From Henriciella pelagia (GTDB lineage: Bacteria; Pseudomonadota; Alphaproteobacteria; Caulobacterales; Hyphomonadaceae): DNA of 64,000 nt. Below, in pieces: positions 43,203-51,674 of the stretch; the first letter of the stretch is position 1; each line of letters opens with the position of its first letter. The notes under the pieces are model-generated. The model ran no database searches and was not told the origin of the DNA. It saw only the letters and a program-made list of their open reading frames with translations. The DNA lies in contig NZ_NCSU01000007.1 in the NCBI RefSeq assembly GCF_002088945.1, forward strand, positions 868,001-932,000, given 5' to 3'. Position numbers and translations under genes: made by a program.

Positions 43203-43616
43203 ATGAATATCCGTCAGTGCTGCGGCTTCGGCCTCGGGCTCCTTGGTACCTGGTTCATGTGGCAGGTTGGCGTTGGCCTCGCACACTTCATTCACTCGAC
43301 CTACAATGTGACGATCCCCGCCGCCCTTATGGACCCGGCTGTGACCCTGCGGATATCGTCTGCGCTGGCCGCGTTCCTGGCTGGACTGGCCGCGCTGACC
43401 GAGCGCAAGGGCGGGGCCTGGCTCGCGGGTCTGTCGACCTTCATGTTCGCCTGTGTTGCGCTCGGCGTCCTGCAGGGCCGTCACGACATTTCGGTCTGGC
43501 GGGATGATTATCTCTCCCTGTCGATCCTCACCATTCTGTTCCTCGCACTTGTGGTGCTTCGTCGAAATAGCGATGAGATCGATCAGCCCATGCACGACCC
43601 CGTCGAAGCATCCTGA
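43203..43616 (+). CDS. Small membrane protein, tandem paralogue 1
   Basis: This 137-aa protein is not recognised. It has about four membrane segments and the pair GGAWLAGLSTFMFACVALGV and RHDISVWRDDYLSLSILTIL, which line up with the next gene's GGAYLFTAGALVF and RADYTLWRDEAVLAPFLMVI. The shared R-x-D-x2-WRD motif lies in a loop between the last two segments. It starts at ATG 43203 behind a GGAGCGACTC-like site. No function can be given. Confidence 0.6.
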   Translation: MNIRQCCGFGLGLLGTWFMWQVGVGLAHFIHSTYNVTIPAALMDPAVTLRISSALAAFLAGLAALTERKGGAWLAGLSTFMFACVALGVLQGRHDISVWRDDYLSLSILTILFLALVVLRRNSDEIDQPMHDPVEAS

Positions 43617-43703
43617 CCGGCAGGACTTGCCCGCCACGGCGGCTTGGCATACCCCAACTCTGGCAATCTGATGGCCCGCAGATAGCGCACGGGAGGGTGT
43701 TCC

Positions 43704-44069
43704 ATGCTGATCAGGCGTCTTGCCGGAGTCGTCGGGATCGTCGTCGCAGCCTGGATGCTGTGGGAAACGGTCAATCCGGTCATGCGACAGATTTCATTCG
43801 GTTCCGACTTTGGGACAGAGCTTCTGAACCCGCCGACCACACTGCTTCGCTTCATCGCCACGCCTCTCATGATCATTGGCGGGGTCGCTGCGGCACTTAA
43901 CGTTCGGGGGGGAGCCTACCTGTTCACGGCAGGGGCATTGGTCTTTGCAGTGCTCACCGGAGCGTTGGTCGGATCGAGGGCAGATTATACGCTGTGGCGT
44001 GACGAAGCCGTGCTTGCCCCCTTCCTGATGGTGATCTGCGGCGTGCTTGTGTTCACCCATCGAAATTGA
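43704..44069 (+). CDS. Small membrane protein, tandem paralogue 2
   Basis: This 121-aa protein is the shorter sister of the gene 88 bases upstream, with the same order of membrane segments and the RADYTLWRDE loop. Identity is low but the layout and length match, so a tandem duplication is likely. It starts at ATG 43704 behind GGGAGG. The gene lies 84 bases before lpdA, on the same strand. Function unknown. Confidence 0.65.
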   Translation: MLIRRLAGVVGIVVAAWMLWETVNPVMRQISFGSDFGTELLNPPTTLLRFIATPLMIIGGVAAALNVRGGAYLFTAGALVFAVLTGALVGSRADYTLWRDEAVLAPFLMVICGVLVFTHRN

Positions 44070-44152
44070 CGCGGAACGCGCATTGATTTCGCCACATCAG
44101 TGCTTAGGTTCGCGGCGGACAAATCACTCAAGACCGTATAGGCGGAAATTTC

Positions 44153-45541
44153 ATGGCAGACACATATGACGTCGTCATCATCGGAGGCGGCCCCGGCGGC
44201 TATAATTGCGCGATCCGCGCGGGCCAGTTGGGCCTCAAGACGGCGATCATCGAAAAGCGCGGCAAGCTGGGCGGCACCTGCCTGAATGTCGGCTGCATTC
44301 CGTCCAAGGCGCTGCTGCACGCCTCAGAACTGTTCGACGCGGCCAAGAACCAGTTCGCGGGTCTCGGCATCAAGACCGGTAAGGTCGAGCTCGATCTGAA
44401 AGCCATGATGGGCCAGAAGGATGATGCGGTCGAAGGTCTGACCCAGGGCGTCGAGTTTCTGATGAAAAAGAACAAGGTCGACTACATCAAGGGGTTCGGA
44501 AAGATCACCGGGCCCGGCAAGGTCGAGGTCGACGGCAAGACGCTGACCACGAAGAACATCGTCATCGCGACAGGCTCCGAACCATCCACCCTCCCGAACA
44601 TCGAGATCGATGAGGAACGCGTCGTCACCAATACAGGCGCCTTGGCGCTGAAAGAGGTGCCGAAAAAGCTGATCCTTATCGGCGCAGGCGTCATTGGCCT
44701 GGAGCTTGGTTCGGTCTGGTCGCGCCTTGGCTCCGAAGTGACGGTCATCGAATATCTCGACCGGATCATGCCGGGCGCCGACAATGAGATCGCCAAGGAA
44801 GCCCAGCGTGTGTTCAAGAAGCAGGGGCTCGAATTCCGCCTCGGAATGAAGGTGACCGGTGTCGAGAAGCTGAAAACCAAGCTCAAGCTCTCCATGGAGC
44901 CTGCCAAGGGCGGCGATCAGGAAGTGCTCGAAGCCGATGCCGTCATCGTTGCTGTCGGCCGCCGGCCCTACACTGAAGGTCTTGGTCTTGAGGTTGTGGG
45001 CGGCAAGACTGACAAGCGCGGTGTCATTGAAACAACCGATCACTTCAAGGTCGCAGAGGGTGTCTGGGCGATCGGTGACTGCATTGCCGGCCCGATGCTG
45101 GCCCACAAGGCCGAGGATGATGGCGCAGCCGTCGCCGAACTGATCGCCGGCAAGGCGGGCCATGTCGATTATGACCTGGTCCCGTCTGTGGTCTACACCA
45201 ATCCCGAGATCGCCTGGGTCGGCAAGACCGAGGAGCAACTGAAGGAAGCGGGCATCGAATACAAGAAGGGCAAGTTCCCCTTCCAGGCCAATTCCCGCGC
45301 CCGCACCAATCACGAGACCATTGGGTTCGTGAAGATCCTCGCCGATGCGAAGACAGACCGCATTCTCGGCGCGCACATGATGGGCGTCGGCGTGGGCGAG
45401 ATGATCCACGAGATCTGCGTCGCGATGGAGTTCGGTGCGGCGTCTGAAGACGTTGCCCGCACCTGCCATGCCCACCCGACCCTGTCCGAGGCCGTCCGTC
45501 AGGCGGCGATGGGCGTCGAAGGCTGGACCATGCAGATGTAG
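44153..45541 (+). CDS. lpdA: Dihydrolipoyl dehydrogenase (E3)
   Basis: The 462-aa flavoprotein reoxidises dihydrolipoamide in the pyruvate, 2-oxoglutarate and glycine complexes. It has the FAD motif VIIGGGPGGYNCAIRAGQLG, the redox-active Cys pair in GGTCLNVGCIPSK (about residues 41 and 46), the NAD motif LIGAGVIGLELGSVWSRLGS and the C-terminal HAHPTLSEAVRQAAMG with the catalytic His-Glu. No E1 or E2 gene adjoins, so it is a stand-alone E3. Its stop is followed by a Sel1-repeat gene. Confidence 0.96.
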   Translation: MADTYDVVIIGGGPGGYNCAIRAGQLGLKTAIIEKRGKLGGTCLNVGCIPSKALLHASELFDAAKNQFAGLGIKTGKVELDLKAMMGQKDDAVEGLTQGVEFLMKKNKVDYIKGFGKITGPGKVEVDGKTLTTKNIVIATGSEPSTLPNIEIDEERVVTNTGALALKEVPKKLILIGAGVIGLELGSVWSRLGSEVTVIEYLDRIMPGADNEIAKEAQRVFKKQGLEFRLGMKVTGVEKLKTKLKLSMEPAKGGDQEVLEADAVIVAVGRRPYTEGLGLEVVGGKTDKRGVIETTDHFKVAEGVWAIGDCIAGPMLAHKAEDDGAAVAELIAGKAGHVDYDLVPSVVYTNPEIAWVGKTEEQLKEAGIEYKKGKFPFQANSRARTNHETIGFVKILADAKTDRILGAHMMGVGVGEMIHEICVAMEFGAASEDVARTCHAHPTLSEAVRQAAMGVEGWTMQM

Positions 45542-45645
45542 GCTGGCGCGCCCCGCCCCCGGGCGAGCAACGGCACTGGACTTTCTCGCTGGTCGCGTGA
45601 AAGCTTGGTGGGTTGATTTCGAGTACACGGGTGGGAGGCCTTGTC

Positions 45646-47091
45646 ATGCTGAAACTGGTCAAGGCGACCCTTCTGGGCGTGTGCATGGCGGGCGTAGCGC
45701 AAGCCCAGTTCCTCGACGTGACACCGGTGCCGGAGGCCGAATGGGCAGAGCCGGGCAGCGTGACCTACCTGCAGAATGAGCGCGCCAAGATGCTTTACGC
45801 GTCCGGTCAGTATGAAGAGGCGCGCTCGATCTGGGAGAGCCTCGTCAGCTATGGCAATCTAGAGGCGCACAACAATCTCGGTGTCTACTACCGCGAAGGC
45901 AAGGCCGGTCCCGCCGATTATGAGAAGGCAGTGGCGCTCTGGCAGGTGGCTGCAGAACAGAACTTCGCCCCGTCGCTGATGAACCTCGCCTGGCTCTACA
46001 GCAGCGGCTATCCCGGCCATCCGGCGGACAAGCAAAAGGCCTTCGAAACCTTCGTGGTGGCCGGACGCGCAGGCGAAGACCTCGGTGCCTATACAGCCGC
46101 GCAGATGGCCTTCAATGGCGAGGGCATCGCCTCCAGTTTCGCGGACGGCCACAGGCTGCTGATCCTTGCCGCAGACCTTGGAAACGCCAATGCCTTTATC
46201 ACTATGGGCAAGTTCGATGAGCTTGGCCTCAACCCCGACGGAGACCTTCTGTCTGCGCGCGACTGGTATGAGAAGGCCGATGCGATGGGTCACCCCATGG
46301 CGTCCGATGCACTGGCCGCCCTGCCGCCGCTCGATATCGACTTTGCGACCACGCTGATGCGCGAGGGACGGCACGTCGAGGCGCGAAACCTCGCCTACCG
46401 TCTCTGCTGGGAGCAGAACGACCCGTATGCCTGCGAGATGCAGGGGCGATACGACCTGCTCGGCGCGGACGGGGTCTACCGCGATTATGTCAGCGCGGCG
46501 ATGTCGCTGGAGCGGGCCTGCAATGTGAATGTCGCCGATGCCTGCGTGAACTTTGCCCATGCGGTGGCTGAAGGCAGCCAGCTCGCGCCGGAAAAGTTCA
46601 GCCAGTTGCAGTTCAGGAAGGCTGAAAACAGTTATGCCGCTGCCTGCGACCATGAGCAGAATTACAATGCCTGCGCGGGTGTCGTCTTCTTCAACTATTA
46701 TCCCTATTTCGGCCTGAACAGCCGCGAGCGGGTGATGAAATATGGCGCGCGTGGCTGCATCAATGGTGGCAATCAGTTTGCCTGCGATGTCTGGATGCCG
46801 ATGTTTAACGCGTCGGTGCCTGCCGTGCCGCGTGAACGGTCAAACTCAGGCTTCGGCAACTTCCTGGGCAATACGTTGACGGCGATGGTTGGTGGACTCG
46901 CCGCCGGGACCGAGGCGTACAATTCCGGCAATATAGGCTCAAGCGGATATTCAGGGTCCAGCTATTCCAGCGCCAGCACCAGCCAGTCCTCTGCCGCCAG
47001 CATGCGGGACTTCAACCAGTATCTCAATTCCGTGAAGTCGATCGGCACGGCTTATTCCGCGCCCTGCCCGCCGAGCAATCCTTACTGCTGA
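45646..47091 (+). CDS. Secreted Sel1-like repeat protein
   Basis: The 481-aa protein has a Sec signal peptide (ATLLGVCMAGVAQAQ) and then Sel1/TPR-like helix pairs: YEEARSIWESLVSYGNLEAH, NNLGVYYREGKAGPADYEKA, NLAWLYSSGYPGHPADKQKA, GKFDELGLNPDGDLLSAR and GAR-type repeats, followed by a Cys-containing region (six or more Cys) and a Ser/Gly-rich tail ending in CPPSNPYC. Repeat proteins of this kind mediate protein contacts in the periplasm. The start at 45646 follows GGGAGGCC; the frame is open back to 45613. Function unknown. Confidence 0.8.
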   Translation: MLKLVKATLLGVCMAGVAQAQFLDVTPVPEAEWAEPGSVTYLQNERAKMLYASGQYEEARSIWESLVSYGNLEAHNNLGVYYREGKAGPADYEKAVALWQVAAEQNFAPSLMNLAWLYSSGYPGHPADKQKAFETFVVAGRAGEDLGAYTAAQMAFNGEGIASSFADGHRLLILAADLGNANAFITMGKFDELGLNPDGDLLSARDWYEKADAMGHPMASDALAALPPLDIDFATTLMREGRHVEARNLAYRLCWEQNDPYACEMQGRYDLLGADGVYRDYVSAAMSLERACNVNVADACVNFAHAVAEGSQLAPEKFSQLQFRKAENSYAAACDHEQNYNACAGVVFFNYYPYFGLNSRERVMKYGARGCINGGNQFACDVWMPMFNASVPAVPRERSNSGFGNFLGNTLTAMVGGLAAGTEAYNSGNIGSSGYSGSSYSSASTSQSSAASMRDFNQYLNSVKSIGTAYSAPCPPSNPYC

Positions 47092-47125
47092 CAACAAAAA
47101 AGCCGGACGGTTTCCCGCCCGGCTT
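47092..47125 (-). terminator. Terminator after rpsP
   Basis: On the minus strand AAGCCGGGCGG pairs with CCGTCCGGCTT around a short loop, and the T run TTTTTTGTTGT follows. It would end the ffh-rpsP group. It lies just beyond the Sel1-protein stop on the other strand. Confidence 0.8.
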
Positions 47126-47148
47126 GAAATGCTTGAAAGCAAAAAGCC

Positions 47149-47622
47149 TTACTCGGCCTTCTCTTCTTCTGCTGCTTCAGCCTCTGCCTCGACAGGAGCT
47201 TCTTCTTCAGCAGGTGCGTTCTTGGCTTCTTCAGCGGCTTTCTTGGCCTCTTCTTCAGCTTCCTTGCGAGCGGCTTCCTTGTCAGCCTTCTCCTGGATGC
47301 GTTCTTTCGCCTTCGTGCCTGGCTCACCCTTGTTCGGGTTGTTGCCGTGCTCCCAGGCGACGACTGGCTTGCCGTCAACTTCGATCTGGCTCAGGAAGCG
47401 GGCCACGCGGTCGGTCGGCTTTGCGCCTTTGGCGACCCATTCGGCAGCTTTCTCGCCGTCGATATTGACGCGGTTTTCGCTGTCTTTTGGCTGGCGCGGA
47501 TCATAGGTGCCGATCTTCTCGATGTAACGGCCATCGCGCGGGGCGCGGCTGTCAGCGACGACAACGCGGTAGAAGGGGCGTTTCTTGGACCCGCCGCGGG
47601 CGAGCCGGATTTTGAGAGCCAT
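47149..47622 (-). CDS. rpsP: 30S ribosomal protein S16 with acidic/basic tail
   Basis: The 157-aa protein has a standard S16 body ([52 protein letters not shown]) of about 80-85 residues, then a long low-complexity tail made of Glu, Ala and Lys, about 70 residues. Such Ala/Glu/Lys tails are common in alphaproteobacterial S16. A strong AAGGAG site precedes ATG 47622. Upstream in the same direction lie a chorismate mutase, an unknown gene and ffh; rimM and trmD, usually next, are absent. Confidence 0.96.
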   Translation of the reverse strand: MALKIRLARGGSKKRPFYRVVVADSRAPRDGRYIEKIGTYDPRQPKDSENRVNIDGEKAAEWVAKGAKPTDRVARFLSQIEVDGKPVVAWEHGNNPNKGEPGTKAKERIQEKADKEAARKEAEEEAKKAAEEAKNAPAEEEAPVEAEAEAAEEEKAE

Positions 47623-47753
47623 GGTGTATCTCCTTAAGTGTCTTATGGCGTCTTCTGGATAATGCTCGTGGCTGATCGCCGGCTGAAGCCAGCGGCCACT
47701 GCGCCTTCGCCTTGCTCGTGAGGATCAAGACGGAGGCGTATTCCTTTGCCGCC

Positions 47754-47843
47754 GGTCCCTGCGAAGGCAGGGACCCATGGTGCATCCTTGAAAGTGGCAC
47801 AACGGGGAAAGGCTTGTCCTTGGACACCTGCCTGCGCAGGTGT
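47754..47843. repeat. Two short hairpin repeats between rpsP and chorismate mutase
   Basis: GGTCCCTGC-GAAG-GCAGGGACC (47754-47775) and ACACCTGC-CTGC-GCAGGTGT (47824-47843) are perfect stem-loops with four-base loops. Both resemble intergenic CCTGC/GCAGG palindromes scattered in alphaproteobacterial genomes. Confidence 0.6.
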
Positions 47844-47866
47844 CTGCGGAGAGGGAGCGGGATGGA

Positions 47867-48163
47867 TCATGACTGCTGACCATCCCTGATCTTCTCGTGG
47901 TGACGAATGACTTCGGCCACGATGAAATTGAGGAATTTCTCGGCAAAGGTCGGGTCAAGACCGCTTTCCCTGGCGAGGCGCTGGAGGCGCTCGATCTGAC
48001 GCCCTTCGCGGGCCTTGTCGGAAGGCGGCAGGTCGTGCTCGGCCTTCAGTACGCCGACCTGCTGGGTCAGCTTGAAACGCTCTGCCAGCGTGTGCAGCAG
48101 GATCGCATCCATATTGTCGATGCTGGCGCGCAGGCGCTCGAGTTCGGGGAGGGCGGAGGTCAT
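47867..48163 (-). CDS. Chorismate mutase (AroQ type)
   Basis: The 98-aa all-helical protein reads LERLRASIDNMDAILLHTLA, ERFKLTQQVGVLKAEHDLPP and REGRQIERLQRLARESGLDP, the AroQ pattern with the active-site Arg and Lys residues (R11-type, K39-type positions). It converts chorismate to prephenate, supplying TyrA (37961). Placement beside ffh and rpsP is common in alphaproteobacteria. Its ATG overlaps the stop of the unknown upstream gene by four bases. Confidence 0.9.
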   Translation of the reverse strand: MTSALPELERLRASIDNMDAILLHTLAERFKLTQQVGVLKAEHDLPPSDKAREGRQIERLQRLARESGLDPTFAEKFLNFIVAEVIRHHEKIRDGQQS

Positions 48164-48621
48164 GATACAACTTCTCCCTTCATTTCTCGACGAGCGAAAT
48201 AGAACTGAGAGTGGATGACGTCATGGGCTGCATCGCGAAATGTCTGCAAGTGCTCTTTGAAGGCGGCGGGACTTTGGTCTACCGCTTCTTCCATGCGGTC
48301 CGTCGCGATGGCCAGCTTTTGATGCTTCGGGTTGTTTGGGTCCAAAAGCAGAAAGATGAACGACTTTTTGAAGGGCAGTTGCTCGCCCCGATCACGTTCA
48401 CTTTTAGATCTCAATTTATTGGTGGTCTCGCAAAGAGCCATAAATTCCGCTGAGGCGCTTCGAAGCTTTTCTACCCAATCGAGACGAATTGATGCGTGGC
48501 GCGCAAGAGCGGCAAATTTTTGCTGTCTAACGGAAAATCTCACATTCCAAGCGAGCGCTATTACGGCAGTGACTGCGCCGATCAATGCGACCCAAGCCGG
48601 TATTTCTAGGCCCCAGATCAT
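48160..48621 (-). CDS. Hypothetical protein with N-terminal membrane anchor
   Basis: This 153-aa protein is not recognised. One N-terminal membrane segment (IPAWVALIGAVTAVIALAWN) is followed by a soluble, mostly helical domain with no cysteines or metal motifs beyond one His pair. It overlaps both neighbours by four bases (ATGA at each end), so it is translated between ffh and chorismate mutase. Base composition looks lower in GC than either neighbour, which hints at a later insertion into the operon. Confidence 0.6.
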   Translation of the reverse strand: MIWGLEIPAWVALIGAVTAVIALAWNVRFSVRQQKFAALARHASIRLDWVEKLRSASAEFMALCETTNKLRSKSERDRGEQLPFKKSFIFLLLDPNNPKHQKLAIATDRMEEAVDQSPAAFKEHLQTFRDAAHDVIHSQFYFARREMKGEVVS

Positions 48622-50090
48622 TTCTTCTTCCCCCCACCAAGGCCAGGAAGCCCGCCGGGAGGCATGCCGCCGCCGAGGCCGGGCATTCCACCGCCCGGGA
48701 GTGCTGCGCCCTTGCCCATCTTGGCAATGTCAGCTGGCGAAACACCCGCGCCGCCAAGCGCGTTCATCATGCCTTTCATGCCGCCCTTGCCGAGCTTCTT
48801 CATCATGTCGGCCATCTGGCGGTGCATCTTCAGCACCTTGTTGACCTCTTGCACGTCAACACCGGCACCGGCGGCGATGCGCTTGCGGCGTGAGGCATTG
48901 AGGAGGGCCGGCTTGGCGCGCTCTTTCTTCGTCATGGACGAGATGATCGCTTCCTGACGTTTGAGGACGCTGTCATCCATATTCGCTGCGGCGAGCGCCT
49001 GCTTGGCTTTCTTCGCACCGGGCAGCATGCCCATGATGCCGCCAAGGCCGCCCATTTTCTGCATCTGCTTCAGCTGGTCGGCGAGGTCGTTGAGGTCGAA
49101 CTCGCCCTTGCGCATCTTCTTCGCCATGCGCTCGGCTTTTTCAGCGTCGAGCTGGTCGCCGGCTTTCTCAACCAGCGAGACGATGTCGCCCTGGCCGAGG
49201 ATGCGGCCGGCAACGCGTTTGGCTTCGAAGGCGTCGAGACCGTCGAGCTTTTCGCCCGTACCGAGGAATTTGATGGGGAGGCCCGTAACCGCGCGCATGG
49301 AGAGCGCTGCACCGCCGCGGCCATCACCATCCATACGGGTGAGGACGAGGCCGGTGAGCGGCAGGCGCTCATGGAAGCGGCGGGCCGTCTCGACAGCGTC
49401 CTGACCGGTCAGCGCATCCGCAACGAGAAGGGTTTCCTTCGGCTGCGCAATCTTCGCGATCTCGGCCGCCTCGGCCATCATCTGTTCGTCGATCGAGGTG
49501 CGGCCAGCCGTATCGAGGAAGACGACGTCATGGCCGCCGAGCTTCGCCGCCTGCAGCGCGCGGCGCGCAATCTCGGCCGGCATCTGGCCTTCAACGATTG
49601 GGAGGGAGGTGACGCTGCCGCCAACCTGTTTGGCGAGGATGGCGAGCTGCTCCATGGCGGCGGGGCGGCGAACGTCCAGCGAGGCGAGGAGGACTTTCTT
49701 CTTGTCGCGCTCGGCAAGGCGTTTGGCGATCTTGGCAGTGGTCGTCGTCTTACCGGAGCCCTGCAGGCCGGCCATCATGATGACGGATGGCGGGTTGTCG
49801 ACGCGAAGACCTGTCTCGGCATTCTCACCGCCGAGCATGTCGACAAGCCCGTCATGGACGATCTTGATGACCTGCTGGCCCGGTTTCACCGAGCGGATGA
49901 CTTCCTCGCCAACCGCACGCTCCTTGATCTTGCCGATGAAGTCCTTGACGACCGGAAGCGCGACATCGGCTTCAAGAAGCGCCACGCGGATTTCGCGGAG
50001 CGCAGATGTGACGTCCTTCTCCGACAGGGCGCCGCGCCCGGTCAGTCCGTCAAATATGCCGCCAAGGCGGTCTGTCAGCGCGTCAAACAT
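48618..50090 (-). CDS. ffh: Signal recognition particle protein Ffh
   Basis: The 490-aa GTPase has the N domain, the GTP-binding P loop GLQGSGKTTTTAKIAKRLAE, DTAGRTSIDEQMMAE, TRMDGDGRGGAALSM and a Met-rich M domain ending in a Gly/Pro/Lys tail. It binds 4.5S RNA and signal sequences and guides membrane proteins to FtsY. It is first in the direction ffh / unknown / chorismate mutase / rpsP. No 4.5S RNA gene was recognised in the 50091-50335 gap. Confidence 0.96.
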   Translation of the reverse strand: MFDALTDRLGGIFDGLTGRGALSEKDVTSALREIRVALLEADVALPVVKDFIGKIKERAVGEEVIRSVKPGQQVIKIVHDGLVDMLGGENAETGLRVDNPPSVIMMAGLQGSGKTTTTAKIAKRLAERDKKKVLLASLDVRRPAAMEQLAILAKQVGGSVTSLPIVEGQMPAEIARRALQAAKLGGHDVVFLDTAGRTSIDEQMMAEAAEIAKIAQPKETLLVADALTGQDAVETARRFHERLPLTGLVLTRMDGDGRGGAALSMRAVTGLPIKFLGTGEKLDGLDAFEAKRVAGRILGQGDIVSLVEKAGDQLDAEKAERMAKKMRKGEFDLNDLADQLKQMQKMGGLGGIMGMLPGAKKAKQALAAANMDDSVLKRQEAIISSMTKKERAKPALLNASRRKRIAAGAGVDVQEVNKVLKMHRQMADMMKKLGKGGMKGMMNALGGAGVSPADIAKMGKGAALPGGGMPGLGGGMPPGGLPGLGGGKKK

Positions 50091-50335
50091 CGCGGTACTC
50101 CTTGCTCATCTGCCAATAGGGGACAGGTAAGCGCTCCATGCCATTCGCGCAAAGCATGAGAGCCCCGCTGAGCGAAACTTCGCCGGGCGGGGGCTTCGCC
50201 GAGCTCCTGTCCTCTGAGTTGTTCCCCGCTCACCTTCGGTTCGCGATGGAACGGGCTCAGGGCTGCTGTCCCGGAAAAGCGCGCTTCATGTCATGCGCGG
50301 ATATCGCGTGCCTAAAGCACGCCAAAGCCGATAAA

Positions 50336-50935
50336 TCAAGCGCCGGACGCGGGCGTCACTTCCCCGATCATCTCTCCAATCGTGCCGAGGGCTGCCTCGA
50401 TCTCTTCATCAATAAGCGAAAAGACAAAAACATCGGCCCACCCGCCATCGGCCATGCGGGTGTATCGGCGCAGTGTGCCCTCGTGCACGGCGCCCAGCCT
50501 TGTCAACTGGGAGAAGGCGCGTTCGCTTCGCGTGGACATCATCCACTCGACCCGGCGGGCGCGCCATTCCATGGCCCGCTTGATCATCAGATACTGGACA
50601 TGGGTCGCAATACCCGTGCCGCGCTGAGATTCCTCGAGCCATGTATAGCCGACCCGCACCCGCCGGTGCAGTCGGTTCGGCAGGATGAAGGCGGCAAGGC
50701 CCACAAGCCTGCCGGTTTTCTTCTGGAACACCACCAGACCCTGGCCGGTGCCAATGTCCGACATGCGAAGCGTGTGGTCGAAATAGGCGTTCAAGGTCTG
50801 CCCATCGGGAATGACGGGCATGAACTCCCACATATCGTCCACGGCACGGCTGCTGACGATCGCCTCGCGATGGCTTTCGGCCATTGGCTCGATTCGGATG
50901 AGTGATGTTTCAAGACCGGGAGCGTTGAGTTCCAT
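50336..50935 (-). CDS. GNAT-family N-acetyltransferase (RimJ/RimL type)
   Basis: The 199-aa protein opens LETSLIRIEPMAESHREAIV and shows LVGLAAFILPNRLHRRVRVG, the acetyl-CoA loop RGTGIATHVQYLMIKRAMEW and RVEWMMSTRSERAFSQLTRL, as in RimJ/RimL-like acetyltransferases. It probably acetylates a small molecule or a protein N terminus; the substrate is unknown. It reads in the same direction as ffh after a 245-base gap. Confidence 0.85.
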   Translation of the reverse strand: MELNAPGLETSLIRIEPMAESHREAIVSSRAVDDMWEFMPVIPDGQTLNAYFDHTLRMSDIGTGQGLVVFQKKTGRLVGLAAFILPNRLHRRVRVGYTWLEESQRGTGIATHVQYLMIKRAMEWRARRVEWMMSTRSERAFSQLTRLGAVHEGTLRRYTRMADGGWADVFVFSLIDEEIEAALGTIGEMIGEVTPASGA

Positions 50936-51029
50936 GGCGGGTTCATTCTTGTCGTAAGCGTAGCATAGACCAACGCTGCGGGTTTGAAAGTGATCCGTCG
51001 ACCACGCCCTTCATGCCCCCCATTGGCGA

Positions 51030-51563
51030 TTACGCGCTAACTGCCTGTTCCGCCTCAAGGACGCGGGCGACAGCATTGATCACGGATGCAATGCGCAGCG
51101 ACGCCTGGATTTGCTCCGATGTCATGCCCGCCTTACGAAGCTCTGCTTCATGCGCGTCGAGGCACATGCCACAGCCATTCACAGCCGAGACGGCCATGGA
51201 GAACAGCTCGAAATTCGCTTTCGAGATGCCGGGCGCGCCAATCACATTCATGCGCAGGCGAGCTGGGAGCGTGCGATAGGTTTCGTTGGAGAGGAGGTGG
51301 ATGGAGCGGTAATAAACATTGTTCATGCCCATGATCGCGGCTGCGGCTTTGGCAGCCTTGGTCGCTTCCTCGCTCAGCTTGCCGTCCGTCTCGGCAGCAA
51401 TGCCCTTCACGATTTCGCCGGTGCCGATGGCATAGGCGCAGGCCAGCATGCAGCCATATTTCTGCTCATCATCGAGAATGGTTTCATTCGAGAGCGAACC
51501 GAGGTTGAGCTTCAGGTCCTTGGCGTAATCGGGCAGAGCCGATTTCAGTGTTTCGATCGACAT
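51030..51563 (-). CDS. ahpD: Alkyl hydroperoxide reductase AhpD
   Basis: The 177-aa all-helical protein has the catalytic Cys131-x2-Cys134 with His138 in VNGCGMCLDAHEAELRK, as in AhpD, and a second conserved Cys38/Cys42 region near the N terminus. In mycobacteria AhpD reduces AhpC with lipoamide electrons; here it follows ahpC (112 bases) and shares its OxyR control. No ahpF is present, so AhpD is likely the AhpC reductant. Confidence 0.93.
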   Translation of the reverse strand: MSIETLKSALPDYAKDLKLNLGSLSNETILDDEQKYGCMLACAYAIGTGEIVKGIAAETDGKLSEEATKAAKAAAAIMGMNNVYYRSIHLLSNETYRTLPARLRMNVIGAPGISKANFELFSMAVSAVNGCGMCLDAHEAELRKAGMTSEQIQASLRIASVINAVARVLEAEQAVSA

Positions 51564-51608
51564 TTAATGTTCCGGGGTCTTTGATTCTGGGAGGAGAAGA
51601 CAGGAAGA

Positions 51609-51633
51609 CGCCGCCCGAACGGGCCGGGCGGCG
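51609..51633. other. Stem-loop between ahpC and ahpD
   Basis: CGCCGCCCG and CGGGCGGCG form perfect 9-base arms around a 7-base loop. No T run follows on the ahpCD strand, so it is more likely a partial terminator or an RNA-stability element that sets the ahpC:ahpD ratio. Confidence 0.5.
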
Positions 51634-51674
51634 CTTAACTGTCCTGATTGTTCAACACGTGAACGTCGGCAGAC

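Noticed and set aside
50091-50335. Possible 4.5S (SRP) RNA gene in the gap beside ffh
   Set aside because: Neither strand holds the conserved GGAAGCAGC-type core, so no RNA gene is called.
50138-50905. Plus-strand 255-aa ORF opposite the GNAT gene
   Set aside because: It is the shadow of a clear acetyltransferase on the minus strand, with biased composition and no motifs.
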